Source: an uncultured Christensenella sp. (lineage in GTDB: Bacteria; Bacillota; Clostridia; Christensenellales; UBA1242). Taken from it: a stretch of 64,000 nucleotides of DNA. The notes below the pieces were generated by a model. It was not told the origin of the DNA. It made no database searches and saw only the letters and a program-made list of their open reading frames with translations. The translations under genes and the position numbers were made by a program. Shown piece by piece: positions 24,571 to 33,812 of this stretch; within the stretch, counting starts at the first letter, position 1; each line of letters opens with the position of its first letter. The stretch spans positions 62,001-126,000 of the forward strand of contig CAJTYR010000003.1 of NCBI GenBank assembly GCA_910584295.1, given 5' to 3'.

Positions 24571-25281
24571 ATGGAAAAACGAAAATTTGATTTGAAGCAT
24601 GTCTTTCTTTGTTTCAACCTTATGTTTATCTTGGGCATAACCTTGGGAGATATATGTTATATCTCGCTTGGCGGATTGTTGGCAAAAAGTTTGACGAGTG
24701 CGATGTTTGTTTTGCTTGGAGCAATAAATTTCATTTGGTTGTTTGTCAGCAAAAACAAAAGTTTTAAATTCCCATTAATAATGCTTGTTGGACTTGTGTT
24801 TGCAATGTGTGGGGACATTGTTTTGGAAGTTGAGTTTATTGTGGGTGCAGTGCTTTTTGCAATTGGACATATCTTCTATTTTGTGGCTTATTGCTTTTTG
24901 CAAAAATTTAAATGGATTGATCTTTTTTATGGGGCGGCAATTTTTGTTCCTGCAGTGATTTTCATTGTTGCAATACCAATTTTTGATTTTGGCGGTGTTC
25001 TTATGGAAATCGTTTGCATAGTTTATGCAATCATCATCTCTTGTATGGTGGGCAAAGCAATTTCCAATCTTGTTGAGAAAAAAAACTTGCAAAATATTTT
25101 GATCGTTGTTGGAAGCATTTTGTTTTTCTTCTCCGATTTGATGCTTCTTTTAAACATCTTTGCATCCCTGCCAAGTGCAGTCAGTGTTTTGTGTCTTGCG
25201 ACATATTATCCAGCGGAAATTCTTCTTGCCTTTTCAATTTTCATTCACAAACCTAAAGAAGAGATGCTCTCATCTATTTAA
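24571..25281 (+). CDS. YhhN-family membrane protein (lysoplasmalogenase)
   Basis: A 236-residue protein with about eight hydrophobic segments, of the YhhN/TMEM86 family whose characterised members hydrolyse the vinyl-ether bond of lysoplasmalogens to a fatty aldehyde and a glycerophospho-alcohol. The two family acidic motifs are present: G-D82-IVL and S-D189-LML. AGGAG precedes ATG, 9 bases after the aldehyde dehydrogenase stop. The operon would turn plasmalogen-derived aldehydes into acid or alcohol. The activity is inferred from the family. Confidence 0.85.
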   Translation: MEKRKFDLKHVFLCFNLMFILGITLGDICYISLGGLLAKSLTSAMFVLLGAINFIWLFVSKNKSFKFPLIMLVGLVFAMCGDIVLEVEFIVGAVLFAIGHIFYFVAYCFLQKFKWIDLFYGAAIFVPAVIFIVAIPIFDFGGVLMEIVCIVYAIIISCMVGKAISNLVEKKNLQNILIVVGSILFFFSDLMLLLNIFASLPSAVSVLCLATYYPAEILLAFSIFIHKPKEEMLSSI

Positions 25282-25394
25282 CGAAAAGAAATGCACATAT
25301 TTGTGCATTTAATTTTTTTATTCTACATTATCAAAAGGCAACATGCAATCAAAAATCGATTTGAAAAAAACGTATGGTATGATATTATGATTGC

Positions 25395-26431
25395 ATGGAA
25401 CATACAACAAGCAAAAAACAAGGCGAAAGGATTGCATGGATTGACACCGCAAAAGGGCTGTGTTTGTTTTTGGTGGTGTTCGGACACCTGCTTACGATCG
25501 GGACTTGGCAGAATCTTAAAACCGCAATATATTCATTTCATATGCCAATGTATTTCATTTTGGCTGGTTGGCTTATGAAACCTAAAAATCAAAAGTTTTC
25601 AACTTTTTTAAAAGAAAAATTTTTCAGAATTTTGCTTCCTGCAATTGTTTATCTTTTAGTTTGCCTGCCCCTTTCCATCAAACTTCAAATTGACGCCGGT
25701 GCAAGTACTATCAAAATTTTGGAAAAAACTTTTTATTTCAAAGGTAGACTACATTTCAATGTTCCAGTTTGGTTTTTGCTTGCAATGTTTCAAGTTCTTG
25801 TAATTGCGAAAATTATACGCCTTGAAAAATATAAGACATGGGGAAAGTTTTTAACTGCTTTAATATGCTTTGCATTGGCATATGTTTTTTATAATGTCTA
25901 CCATTTTCCTTATTTTGGAATTGATAAGGCGATTTTGTGTTTGGGCTTCTATTCTGTGGGGGGGGACTTTGCGCAGTGCGCGCAAAGATAAAAAGCAAGG
26001 ACCTTGTTTCCTTTCTTGCCATAATTTCAACAATGCTTTGGCTTTTGTTTTCTGCACTTATGAAACAAAGTCCAAGTCTATACGGTTTCAAACTTGACAA
26101 TTTCTTTTACTTTATACTTACAGGAATTTTTGGCAGTATTATGTGGTTTAAGATTTCTTCATTACTTTCAGGGATTAAATCCTTGACGAAATTTGGACGA
26201 AATACTTTGCTTATTTTGGGCTCTCAATATTATTGGTATTACTATGTGAGAATGCATGCGGTTTCTTTTGGGATTGCGAAGACATACATTGGAAATATTG
26301 TGGCGGTTGTTTTTACGCTTTTGTCGATGATTGTTTATTATTATCTGACAGATCCTGTCAACAAATATTTGCCATTTTTGAATGGAATTTGGTATAAAGA
26401 TAAAAAGAAAGAAAAAGTGGTGGAAAAATAA
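25395..26431 (+). pseudogene. OafA/acyltransferase 3-family membrane protein, frameshifted at a G8 tract (probably phase-variable OFF)
   Basis: The 5' frame (25395-25991) starts ...RIAWIDTAKGLCLFLVVFGHL, the hallmark N terminus of acyltransferase 3 membrane proteins with the conserved His. At eight consecutive G (25958-25965) it runs out of frame and stops after QCAQR. The rest of the protein (LVSFLAII... to ...KDKKKEKVVEK at 26431) continues in the other frame. Adding one G (G9, the length found in the three other tracts here) joins both parts into about 345 residues with some ten membrane helices, the normal size. Such proteins O-acylate cell-surface glycans. There is no ribosome site; TATGAT motifs lie 3-11 bases upstream of ATG. 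Confidence 0.85.
25958..25965 (+). repeat. Poly-G tract (G8) splitting the acyltransferase gene
   Basis: Eight consecutive G. G9 restores the full reading frame; G8 and G10 both truncate the protein. Confidence 0.9.
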
Positions 26432-26435
26432 AAAT

Positions 26436-26987
26436 ATGGAAAGAAAAGATTTGAAAGAGTTGAGCTTCAACCTCAATCTTGTGCTTGATGAGAAAACTTT
26501 AAAAAAAGTAAAAAAACTTAACCAAAGCATGTGCAAAAAACTTTCTTCTGAAATTGAATTTGAAGATGGTTGTGTGCCACATATCACAATTTTGATTTTT
26601 AAAGTTAAAGCAGAGGACGCAGACAAGGTTTGCGAGATTGTTTGGGATTTCGCTTCGAGATTGACATTTGCAAAACTTAAACTGAAAAAGATAAGAGTGG
26701 TAGGAAACTATATTATGCTTGATGTGAAAAACAGTGAGCAAATCATCAAAATCAGCCAAGCGCTTGAAAATATGATTCGACCATTCATCATTCGATTTTC
26801 TCACTGGCCAATAACAAGAGACAATAAGCCTCACATCACATTAGGTTGGACAAAAGAGACAGCAAAGGCGACAAAGCTTTTTGATGGCAAAAGATTTTCT
26901 TTGACTGTGCGACCGGTGGCTCTTCGTTTAAGTGACAAATATCAGCATGGAACAATTCACAGTGGATTTAGAATTCAGTTATTTTAA
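26436..26987 (+). CDS. 2H phosphoesterase / 2'-5' RNA ligase-like protein
   Basis: A 183-residue protein with the two H-x-T/S-type motifs of the 2H phosphoesterase (LigT-like) superfamily: CVPHITILIF in the first half and KPHITLGW in the second. Members hydrolyse 2',3'-cyclic or 2'-5' phosphodiester bonds. The start at 26436 is four bases beyond the acyltransferase stop; GGTGGAAAA overlaps that stop region. The substrate is unknown. Confidence 0.75.
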   Translation: MERKDLKELSFNLNLVLDEKTLKKVKKLNQSMCKKLSSEIEFEDGCVPHITILIFKVKAEDADKVCEIVWDFASRLTFAKLKLKKIRVVGNYIMLDVKNSEQIIKISQALENMIRPFIIRFSHWPITRDNKPHITLGWTKETAKATKLFDGKRFSLTVRPVALRLSDKYQHGTIHSGFRIQLF

Positions 26988-26989
26988 AG

Positions 26990-27020
26990 AAAAAGGACTA
27001 GGCATTGCCCAGTCTTTTTT
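26990..27020. terminator. Bidirectional terminator between the 2H phosphoesterase gene and gatB
   Basis: GACT-A-GGC / GCC-C-AGTC stem with an ATT loop, A-rich on the left and T6 on the right; it overlaps the gatB stop region. Confidence 0.8.
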
Positions 27021-28431
27021 AATCAAGTTTTGTTTTCAAAATTTCTTCCGCTTTGACGGCGTTTGCCTTGCCGCGACTTTCTTTCATAACTTGTCCAACA
27101 AACCATTTCAAAAGTTTTTGTGGTTCGGAGCTTGTTTTGTAATCTGAAACTGCTTTTGGATTTGCTTCAATGATTTTTTCAATCATAGTTTCAAGTTCGC
27201 TGTCGCTTAAATTTCCTCCAAGTGATTTTGCGAGTTCTGCGATGTTTACATCTTCAGTCCAAGCTTTTGTGAAAATTGTTTTTGCAACACTGCGATTGAT
27301 TTTTCCTTCGTCCATAAGACGAATAATTTCTGCCATATTTTCTGGAGAGATTTTGATTTTTCCATCTTCTTTAGAAAGACTTGACACCTCGCCAAGAAGC
27401 CAATTTGAAACAGCCTTTGCATTTTTGCAATTTTCATAGGTTTTTTCAAAGAAATTTATTAAGGTTTGGTCTTTTACGATGATGTCGGTTTCATATTCGC
27501 TTAAGCCAAGAGAAAGATATTTTTCTTTAAGTTCTTCCGGCAACACTGGAATTTCATCTTTAATTTTTTTCACAATTTCTTTTGAAACTTCCACAGCCAA
27601 AAGGTCTGGATCTGGAAAATAGCGATAATCTTGAGCGTTTTCTTTTTTTCTCATGGTGTAACTTTCGCCATCAGCATCATCCCAGCGTCGGGTCTCTTGT
27701 TCAATTTCTTTCCCAGCGTCAAGAAGTTTTTTCTGTCTTTCAATTTCATAGTTGATCGCACGATGGACGGCCTTAAAGCCCATAATGTTTTTCATCTCAA
27801 CTTTTGTGCCAAACTTGTCACTACCTTTTGGTTTCATAGATACATTGACATCAGCACGCATCTGTCCTTTTTCGATGACGCAGTCTGCAACATCTGTAAA
27901 AATATAAACTTGTCGGAGTTTTTCCAAAAATTCCACTGCTTCGTCAGCACTTTCAATGTGAGGGGCTTGCAATGCTTCTGTGACGAGTTCGATAAGAGGT
28001 ACTCCGCCGCGGTTATAATCAATCATCGTCACTGCACCATCATTGGAATGGATGAGTTTTCCCGCATCTTCTTCTAGGTGAATTCGGTTGATTGGAATTT
28101 CTTTTTCTCCAACTTTTAAGTGTCCGCCAAGACAGATTGGCCTGACCATCTGGCTGATTTGATAAGATTTTGGGAGATCAGGATAAAAATAATTTTTTCT
28201 TTCAAAAACTGCAAGTTCATTGATTTGACATCCAAGTGCAAGTCCTGCTTTTATGGCAAGTTTTAGTGCTTCTTTGTTGAGCACGGGAAGAGCTCCAGGC
28301 AAGCCCAAGCAAACAGGACAACAGTGAGTGTTTGGCTCTCCTCCAAATTCATTTTTGCAGCTGCAGAAAACTTTTGTTTTTGTTTTGAGTTCGGCATGGA
28401 CTTCAAGTCCAATAACTACATCATATTCCAT
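27019..28431 (-). CDS. gatB: Asp-tRNA(Asn)/Glu-tRNA(Gln) amidotransferase subunit B
   Basis: A 470-residue GatB, the kinase/transamidase subunit that amidates Glu-tRNA(Gln) and/or Asp-tRNA(Asn). Typical blocks are VVIGLEVHAELKTKTKVFC, SCKNEFGGEPNTHCCPVCLGLPG (zinc-binding Cys), RGGVPLIELVTE and the C-terminal YqeY-like tail domain. The start is fixed by AAGGAGGT. Third gene of the gatCAB set, two bases after gatA. Confidence 0.97.
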   Translation of the reverse strand: MEYDVVIGLEVHAELKTKTKVFCSCKNEFGGEPNTHCCPVCLGLPGALPVLNKEALKLAIKAGLALGCQINELAVFERKNYFYPDLPKSYQISQMVRPICLGGHLKVGEKEIPINRIHLEEDAGKLIHSNDGAVTMIDYNRGGVPLIELVTEALQAPHIESADEAVEFLEKLRQVYIFTDVADCVIEKGQMRADVNVSMKPKGSDKFGTKVEMKNIMGFKAVHRAINYEIERQKKLLDAGKEIEQETRRWDDADGESYTMRKKENAQDYRYFPDPDLLAVEVSKEIVKKIKDEIPVLPEELKEKYLSLGLSEYETDIIVKDQTLINFFEKTYENCKNAKAVSNWLLGEVSSLSKEDGKIKISPENMAEIIRLMDEGKINRSVAKTIFTKAWTEDVNIAELAKSLGGNLSDSELETMIEKIIEANPKAVSDYKTSSEPQKLLKWFVGQVMKESRGKANAVKAEEILKTKLD

Positions 28432-28433
28432 GC

Positions 28434-29846
28434 TTACCTCCTTTCAATAGAATTTGCAATTCTATAAATTGTTTTTTCATCAAATTCCTTTCCCATAATT
28501 TGGACAGATAGTGGCATTCCTGCACTTCCTTTCTCAAGTGGGAGACTTATTGCTGGCAAGCCCATCACATTTGCTGGGATTGTGAAAAAGTCTTCTTTAT
28601 ACATGCTTACTGGATCGGTGATTGCTCCAAGCTTAAATGCTTCCCCAGTTGTTGTTGGAAGCAAAACAGCATCACAAAGATCAAAAATCAGTTTGCTCTC
28701 TTCTTTCAGTTTTTGTTGAACTGCTTTTGCTTTGTTATAATATGCATCAAAGAAACCAGAGGAAAGCACAAAGTTGCCAAGCATAATTCTTCTTTTTACT
28801 TCTTTTCCAAAACCAGCGCTTCTGCTTTTTGTATAGGTCTCGTTGATATCTTTGCCTTCTGCACGTTTTGAATATTTGATGCCATCAAAGCGACCAAGGT
28901 TGCTTGTTGCTTCTGCGGGAGCAATGATGTAATAACATGGCAATGCCATTTTGAAAGAAGGCAATGACACATGAACAAATTCTGCACCTTGTGATTTCAA
29001 TATTTCAATTGCCTTTTGATAGGCTTTTTCACTTTCCATCCCTTTAAGAAGAGCTTCAACTTCTGTGACAAGACCAATTTTCAACCCTTTAACACCTTTA
29101 TCTATATCTTGCAGAAAATCAATTTTTGCATCAACTGAAGTTTCGTCGTCATTGCTTTTTCCAGCAAGAACTTCCAAAGCAAAGGCATTGTCTTTAACTG
29201 TTTTGGTCATTGGACCAACTTGTTCAATTGAACTTGCAAACGCAACCACGCCATATCTTGAAACTCGACCATAAGTTGGTTTGATTCCAACAATTCCATT
29301 GTAGGCACTTGGCTGTCTGATTGATCCACCAGTGTCAGTCCCAAGTGAAAGAGGGGCAAGTCCAAGTGCAACAGACACAGCACTTCCGCCGCTACTTCCA
29401 CCTGGGACTCTGTCAAAGTCGAGAGCATTGTGTGTCACGCCATAGGCAGAGTTTTCGGTTGAACTTCCCATGGCAAATTCATCCATGTTGGCTCTTGCAA
29501 TGATGATTGCTCCTTCTTGCAAAAGTTTTTCCACCACGGTTGAGGAATATTGAGCAACATAATCTTCAAGAAATTTTGAAGCACAGGTGCATTTCTTTCC
29601 TTCGTAAAGTATGTTGTCTTTGATTATGACTGGAATTCCAGCGAGTTTGCCAGCAAAACCTTGAGAGATTTTTTTGTCCATTTCTTTTGCCCTTTCAAGA
29701 GCATCATCAAAGATTTCAAGAACTGCATTATAATCTTTTTTTTCTTCACAACGAGAAATGAAATATGTTGTCAATTCTTCGCTTGTTACTTTTTTTTCTT
29801 TTATAAGTTTGACCAGTTCGGTCAAAGTCAAATCTTCAAATTTCAT
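28434..29846 (-). CDS. gatA: Asp/Glu-tRNA amidotransferase subunit A
   Basis: A 470-residue amidase-signature enzyme that releases ammonia from glutamine for GatB. The Ser-cisSer-Lys triad is visible: Lys in IPVIIKDNI and Ser residues in PGGSSGGSAVSV and LGTDTGGSIRQP. The start at 29846 is supported by GGAGGGAGACT upstream and by family length; the frame continues 31 codons further up through gatC without support. Confidence 0.97.
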   Translation of the reverse strand: MKFEDLTLTELVKLIKEKKVTSEELTTYFISRCEEKKDYNAVLEIFDDALERAKEMDKKISQGFAGKLAGIPVIIKDNILYEGKKCTCASKFLEDYVAQYSSTVVEKLLQEGAIIIARANMDEFAMGSSTENSAYGVTHNALDFDRVPGGSSGGSAVSVALGLAPLSLGTDTGGSIRQPSAYNGIVGIKPTYGRVSRYGVVAFASSIEQVGPMTKTVKDNAFALEVLAGKSNDDETSVDAKIDFLQDIDKGVKGLKIGLVTEVEALLKGMESEKAYQKAIEILKSQGAEFVHVSLPSFKMALPCYYIIAPAEATSNLGRFDGIKYSKRAEGKDINETYTKSRSAGFGKEVKRRIMLGNFVLSSGFFDAYYNKAKAVQQKLKEESKLIFDLCDAVLLPTTTGEAFKLGAITDPVSMYKEDFFTIPANVMGLPAISLPLEKGSAGMPLSVQIMGKEFDEKTIYRIANSIERR

Positions 29847-29847
29847 A

Positions 29848-30138
29848 TCAGTCTCCCTCCAACATTTGAGAAACCGCGAAAGCCCCTTTTCTCGTTTTTG
29901 GGCTGTTTTGAAGTGCTTTCTCTTGTGAAAAACTTTCATGAGGAAGGTCTTCTCTCAAATCCTCAAATTTGTGGCTTTTGTAAGACAACTTGCTGTCAAC
30001 CTCACAATTTTTGATTTCATCCACCATGTCCAATATGCTTTCAAAATCAGATGAAAACTGTTTAAGTTCGCTTTCGTCAAATTCAAGTGCTGAAAGGGTG
30101 GCAAGCTTTTTCACTTCATCAAGTGTAATTTTCTTCAT
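29848..30138 (-). CDS. gatC: Asp/Glu-tRNA amidotransferase subunit C
   Basis: A 96-residue GatC that wraps around GatA and links it to GatB. Signature: ITLDEVKKLATLSALEFDESEL at the N terminus and REDLPHESFSQEKALQNSP near the end. GGAGG precedes the ATG at 30138. It follows aspS by 11 bases, so the synthetase and amidotransferase are made together. Confidence 0.95.
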   Translation of the reverse strand: MKKITLDEVKKLATLSALEFDESELKQFSSDFESILDMVDEIKNCEVDSKLSYKSHKFEDLREDLPHESFSQEKALQNSPKTRKGAFAVSQMLEGD

Positions 30139-30149
30139 GAAAACCTCCG

Positions 30150-31910
30150 TCAACTTTTTGATCTTATTTTTATGTGGACATCACGAAGTTGTGCTTCTGT
30201 CACAAACCCAGGTGCACCCATCATGACATCTTGTGCACGAGAATTCATTGGGAAAGCAACTACTTCTCGAATGCTTTTTTCATCCAAAAGAAGCATGATC
30301 ATTCTGTCAATTCCAGGAGCAATGCCGGCATGTGGTGGAGCACCATATTGGAATGCTGTGTAAAGAGCGCCAAATTTTTCTTTGATTGCATCTTCGCCAT
30401 AGCCAGCAATTTCAAACGCTTTAATCATGATTTCTGGATCATAGTTTCTCACTGCACCAGAGGACAATTCAATTCCATTTACAATAATATCATATTGATA
30501 TGCCAAGATGTCAAGCGGTTGTTTGCTTGAAAGTGCTTCAAGCCCACCTTGAGGCATTGTGAATGGGTTGTGGCAGAAATCAAGTTTGTCTTCATCTTCG
30601 TTATATTCAAACATTGGAAAGTCAACAATCCAACAAAATTTATATATTTTTTCTTCCAAAAGTCCTAGTTTTTCGCAAAGAGCTGTTCTGATCAAACCCA
30701 TAAGTTTGCATGCAGTTTTCCATTTGTCAGCAATGAGGAAAAGGCAATCCCCGGCTTTTGCTTCACTTTCTTTCAAAAGATCTTGCACTTCACTTTCTTT
30801 CATAAATTTGATGATTGGACCAGTGAGAGAAAGGTCTTCTTCAACCTTAACCCAAGCCAAACCTTTTGCTCCACTTTCAAGAGCAAAGGTTGTCAAATCC
30901 TCAAATGTTTTCTTTGAAAGTTTGCTTGCTTGTGGAGCGGTGATGCATTTGACTGTTTTCTTTGCAAAGGCGCCAAAGGTGGACTCTGCAAAAACTTTTG
31001 ACATGTCTTTGATTTTGAGTGGGTTGCGAAGATCAGGTTTGTCAGTTCCGTATGTGTCCATTGCGTCTTTGTAAGTTATTCTTGGGAATGGAACACTTGC
31101 AATTTTATATTTACCATATTTTTCAAATATGGAAGGAAGAACCTCTTCCATCACAGAAAAAACATCTTCTTGAGTAGCAAAACTCATTTCCATGTCAAGT
31201 TGATAGAATTCTCCAGGGCAACGATCAGCTCTTGCGTCTTCGTCGCGGAAACAAGGTGCAATTTGAAAATATCTATCCATCCCAGAAACCATCAAAAGTT
31301 GTTTAAATTGTTGAGGTGCTTGAGGGAGGGCATAGAATTGCCCATGATGCAATCTGCTTGGCACGAGATAATCTCTTGCTCCTTCTGGAGAAGAACAGGT
31401 GAGAATTGGTGTTTGAAACTCATCAAAACCAAGTTCTTGCATCAATCTTCGCACTTCTCTTATCACTTCTGATCTGAAAAGTATGTTGTCCATCATCTTC
31501 TTGTTGCGAAGGTCGAGGTATCTATATTTAAGTCTCACATCTTCACTTATTTCTTTTGAGAGGTCAATTTCAAAAGGCAAAACACCTTTACATTGGCTGA
31601 GCATTTTTGTTTCTTGTGCAACAATCTCAATTTCTCCAGTTGAAAGTTTTTCGTTGAAAGTTTCTTTGTCGCGAAGGCGGACTTTTCCTTTGATCGTGAT
31701 GACACTTTCTTTTGTCAATTTTGTTTCAGGCAATTTGTAATATACGACTTGTGTCTTTCCATATCTGTCTCGAAGGTCGACAAAAGTGATTCCACCATGG
31801 TCTCTTATGGTATCTACCCAACCTGACAAAGTGACATCAAGTCCTTCGTCTTTTTTTGTAAGTTGTCCGCAGGTGTGAGTTCGATAAACGCTTTTATAAG
31901 TTTTTTTCAT
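30150..31910 (-). CDS. aspS: Aspartyl-tRNA synthetase
   Basis: A 586-residue bacterial-type class II AspRS with N-terminal OB anticodon domain (VTLSGWVDTIRDHGGITFVDLRDR), class II motif 2 (FRDEDARADR), a GAD-type insertion in the middle and motif 3 (GIAPGIDRMIMLL). Next to gatCAB it is probably non-discriminating, making Asp-tRNA(Asn) for amidation; no separate asparaginyl-tRNA synthetase is visible here to contradict this. AGGAG precedes ATG. A T-box leader upstream controls the operon. Confidence 0.97.
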   Translation of the reverse strand: MKKTYKSVYRTHTCGQLTKKDEGLDVTLSGWVDTIRDHGGITFVDLRDRYGKTQVVYYKLPETKLTKESVITIKGKVRLRDKETFNEKLSTGEIEIVAQETKMLSQCKGVLPFEIDLSKEISEDVRLKYRYLDLRNKKMMDNILFRSEVIREVRRLMQELGFDEFQTPILTCSSPEGARDYLVPSRLHHGQFYALPQAPQQFKQLLMVSGMDRYFQIAPCFRDEDARADRCPGEFYQLDMEMSFATQEDVFSVMEEVLPSIFEKYGKYKIASVPFPRITYKDAMDTYGTDKPDLRNPLKIKDMSKVFAESTFGAFAKKTVKCITAPQASKLSKKTFEDLTTFALESGAKGLAWVKVEEDLSLTGPIIKFMKESEVQDLLKESEAKAGDCLFLIADKWKTACKLMGLIRTALCEKLGLLEEKIYKFCWIVDFPMFEYNEDEDKLDFCHNPFTMPQGGLEALSSKQPLDILAYQYDIIVNGIELSSGAVRNYDPEIMIKAFEIAGYGEDAIKEKFGALYTAFQYGAPPHAGIAPGIDRMIMLLLDEKSIREVVAFPMNSRAQDVMMGAPGFVTEAQLRDVHIKIRSKS

Positions 31911-31925
31911 TTCTATTCTCCTAAT

Positions 31926-32182
31926 AAAAAACAGCCACTCTTCCTAAAGATTTTAGGACGAATGACTGTATCCGCGGTGCCACCTAAATTATTGCTCTCG
32001 CAATCACTTTTGTCGTCTTCAATCAAAGACGTATGCTGTCACGGGCATCCCCGGCTCTCCCTACTTCTTTCGTTTCAGGATGCAACTCCGAAGTGTTATT
32101 CGCACAAGTTTGAATGTTGCTTTTCACCAACTGCAACTCTCTGAAAATCAGTGACATGTGTTACTTGTCTTCATCATAGTTT
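31926..32182 (-). ncRNA. T-box riboswitch leader of aspS-gatCAB
   Basis: On the minus strand the leader carries the T-box sequence AGGTGGCACCGCGGA (31971-31985). It is followed by a long terminator hairpin (31931-31969) with a T6 run, and preceded by a stem I with AGAGAG and GGTGAAAAGC elements. Uncharged tRNA binding would favour the antiterminator and let transcription reach aspS. A specifier AAC or GAC (Asn/Asp) would make sense; an AAC lies in the likely specifier region but I cannot fold it with certainty. Confidence 0.93.
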
Positions 32183-32187
32183 TTCTC

Positions 32188-32216
32188 ATTCTAACACTGA
32201 AAAATGCATTTGTCAA
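32188..32216 (-). promoter_or_regulatory. Promoter of the T-box/aspS operon
   Basis: On the minus strand TTGACA (32211-32216) and TAGAAT (32188-32193) have an exact 17-base spacer. Confidence 0.85.
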
Positions 32217-32233
32217 CACTTTTTTTAAAATTT

Positions 32234-32563
32234 TTATTCGTCAAGCTCTTTGATATCATGCCCATATATTGATATGATGTTTTCAAGATTGATTTTGTTT
32301 TTGACAATTGAAAGCGATCTTTCATTTGGGTCAATTTTTGAAACCATGCCAGAACATTTAACATATTCATCTATGCAAAAATAGATCACTGTGACAATCT
32401 GACCGAGCTTCAATTGATTAAATTTGTAAGACAACTCTTCGGCACTGTCATTTGTAAGTTCTTTTTTTTCAACAACAATTTTTTGTTTCTGTCGTATAAG
32501 ATCATAATAGCCTCGAAGGGGGCTGAATGCCATAAATTGTTTTGCTCGTTCTGCTCTATCCAT
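32234..32563 (-). CDS. YolD-like protein, partner of the Y-family polymerase
   Basis: A 109-residue YolD-family protein. The diagnostic N terminus is RAERAKQFMAFSPLRGYYD. YolD-like genes commonly accompany UmuC/UvrX-type polymerases in Gram-positives, and a UmuD-like accessory role has been proposed. The start at 32563 is chosen because GGAGGT lies just upstream; it overlaps the polymerase stop by 8 bases. Confidence 0.85.
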   Translation of the reverse strand: MDRAERAKQFMAFSPLRGYYDLIRQKQKIVVEKKELTNDSAEELSYKFNQLKLGQIVTVIYFCIDEYVKCSGMVSKIDPNERSLSIVKNKINLENIISIYGHDIKELDE

Positions 32564-33812
32564 TGTGACCTCCAATAAGTTTGTTTCTTTTTCTTGCTGT
32601 AGATTTTTCTTTAAGACTTGAGCCTCGTATGATTGAATTTTTTCCATACTTGTCCTTTATATCCAAAACTGCTCTTTGCATCTTAAATTCTTTTTCTTCG
32701 TCTTCAATGTCAGTGAAAAGAGAAAAGGTCTCATATTGATCATCAACGACATTGTTGAAGCCAATGTTAAGGCGTCTTATGGGAAAGTTTGGATTTGTTG
32801 TCTTTCGATAGTACTCTTCAAAATATTTTGTCAATTTTTTGCTTGAGTTTGTGTATTCTTGCAATTTCATAGATCCGCCTGTAGATTTTATGACATCTTT
32901 GGAATATGAGATTGACAATGAAATATTGTTTGTCACAAGGTGCTTTTCAACAAGTTCCAGTTCGAGATTGTCCACCATTTCCAAAAGCACCAAAAGTGCG
33001 TCATCAAAATTATAATCCTCAAACAAAACTTGTCCAGTTGAAATTGAATTTGATTTTGCTTTGTAGTGATGTATGTCTTCAATTGTGCAAGATTCTTTCC
33101 CGTTTGCGTGGTCGATAAGCAATTCGGCATTTACGCCAAACTCTTTGTAAAGAAGTTTTTCATCGCAATGAGCTAGATCATACAAATCTTCAACACCAAA
33201 CTTGTACAGTCTTTTTGCAATGCCTCGACCTATTCCCCAAATGTCTGTAATGGGTTTGTGGTGCCAAATTGTCTTTTTAAAAGTTTCTTCGTCAAGAAAA
33301 CCCATGTGATCGTCCACATGCTTTGCGGTTATATCAAGTGCAACTTTTGTCAAAAATAAGTTTGGGCCAATTCCAACTGTTGCGCAGATGCCGGTTGTCT
33401 CAAAAACATCATCCAAAATCTTTTTTGCAAGTTCTTTTGCAGTCATTTTGTATAATGCGAGATAGTGGGTTACATCCAAAAAACATTCATCAATGGAATA
33501 GATATGAATGTCTTCACTGCTGACATATTTTAAATAAATCCCATATATGTTTGCAGAATATTCCATATATAAGTGCATGCGTGGTTTTGCAATTATAAAG
33601 TCAATATTCTTTGGAATTTCATACATCCTGCATCGATTTCGAATGCCAAGTTCTTTCATTGCCGGGGTTATGGCAAGGCAGACAGAGCCCTCACTTCTAT
33701 CTGGGTCTGCCACAACAAGGTTAACCTTGAAAGGATCCAGTCCACGCTCTGCACATTCGACAGATGCAAAGAAACTTTTTAAATCAATACATAAATAAAT
33801 TCGCTCACTCAT
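32556..33812 (-). CDS. Y-family DNA polymerase (UmuC/UvrX/DinB type)
   Basis: A 418-residue translesion polymerase. Motifs: YLCIDLKSFFASVECAERG (first metal Asp and the steric-gate region), YSIDECFLDVT (catalytic SIDE near 105), and the helix-hairpin-helix ITDIWGIGRGIAKRLYKFGV. The C-terminal little-finger domain is present. In Gram-positives the pairing with YolD fits the UvrX/YqjW branch. ATG at 33812 has no ribosome site; TATAAT lies 7 bases upstream with TTGAAA 18 bases further, so the mRNA is probably leaderless. No convincing LexA box was seen. Confidence 0.92.
   Translation of the reverse strand: MSERIYLCIDLKSFFASVECAERGLDPFKVNLVVADPDRSEGSVCLAITPAMKELGIRNRCRMYEIPKNIDFIIAKPRMHLYMEYSANIYGIYLKYVSSEDIHIYSIDECFLDVTHYLALYKMTAKELAKKILDDVFETTGICATVGIGPNLFLTKVALDITAKHVDDHMGFLDEETFKKTIWHHKPITDIWGIGRGIAKRLYKFGVEDLYDLAHCDEKLLYKEFGVNAELLIDHANGKESCTIEDIHHYKAKSNSISTGQVLFEDYNFDDALLVLLEMVDNLELELVEKHLVTNNISLSISYSKDVIKSTGGSMKLQEYTNSSKKLTKYFEEYYRKTTNPNFPIRRLNIGFNNVVDDQYETFSLFTDIEDEEKEFKMQRAVLDIKDKYGKNSIIRGSSLKEKSTARKRNKLIGGHNG

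Noticed and set aside
32090..32180. Exact specifier codon of the T-box
   Set aside because: AAC and GAC triplets both occur in stem I and cannot be assigned without folding and alignment, so no tRNA identity is stated as fact.
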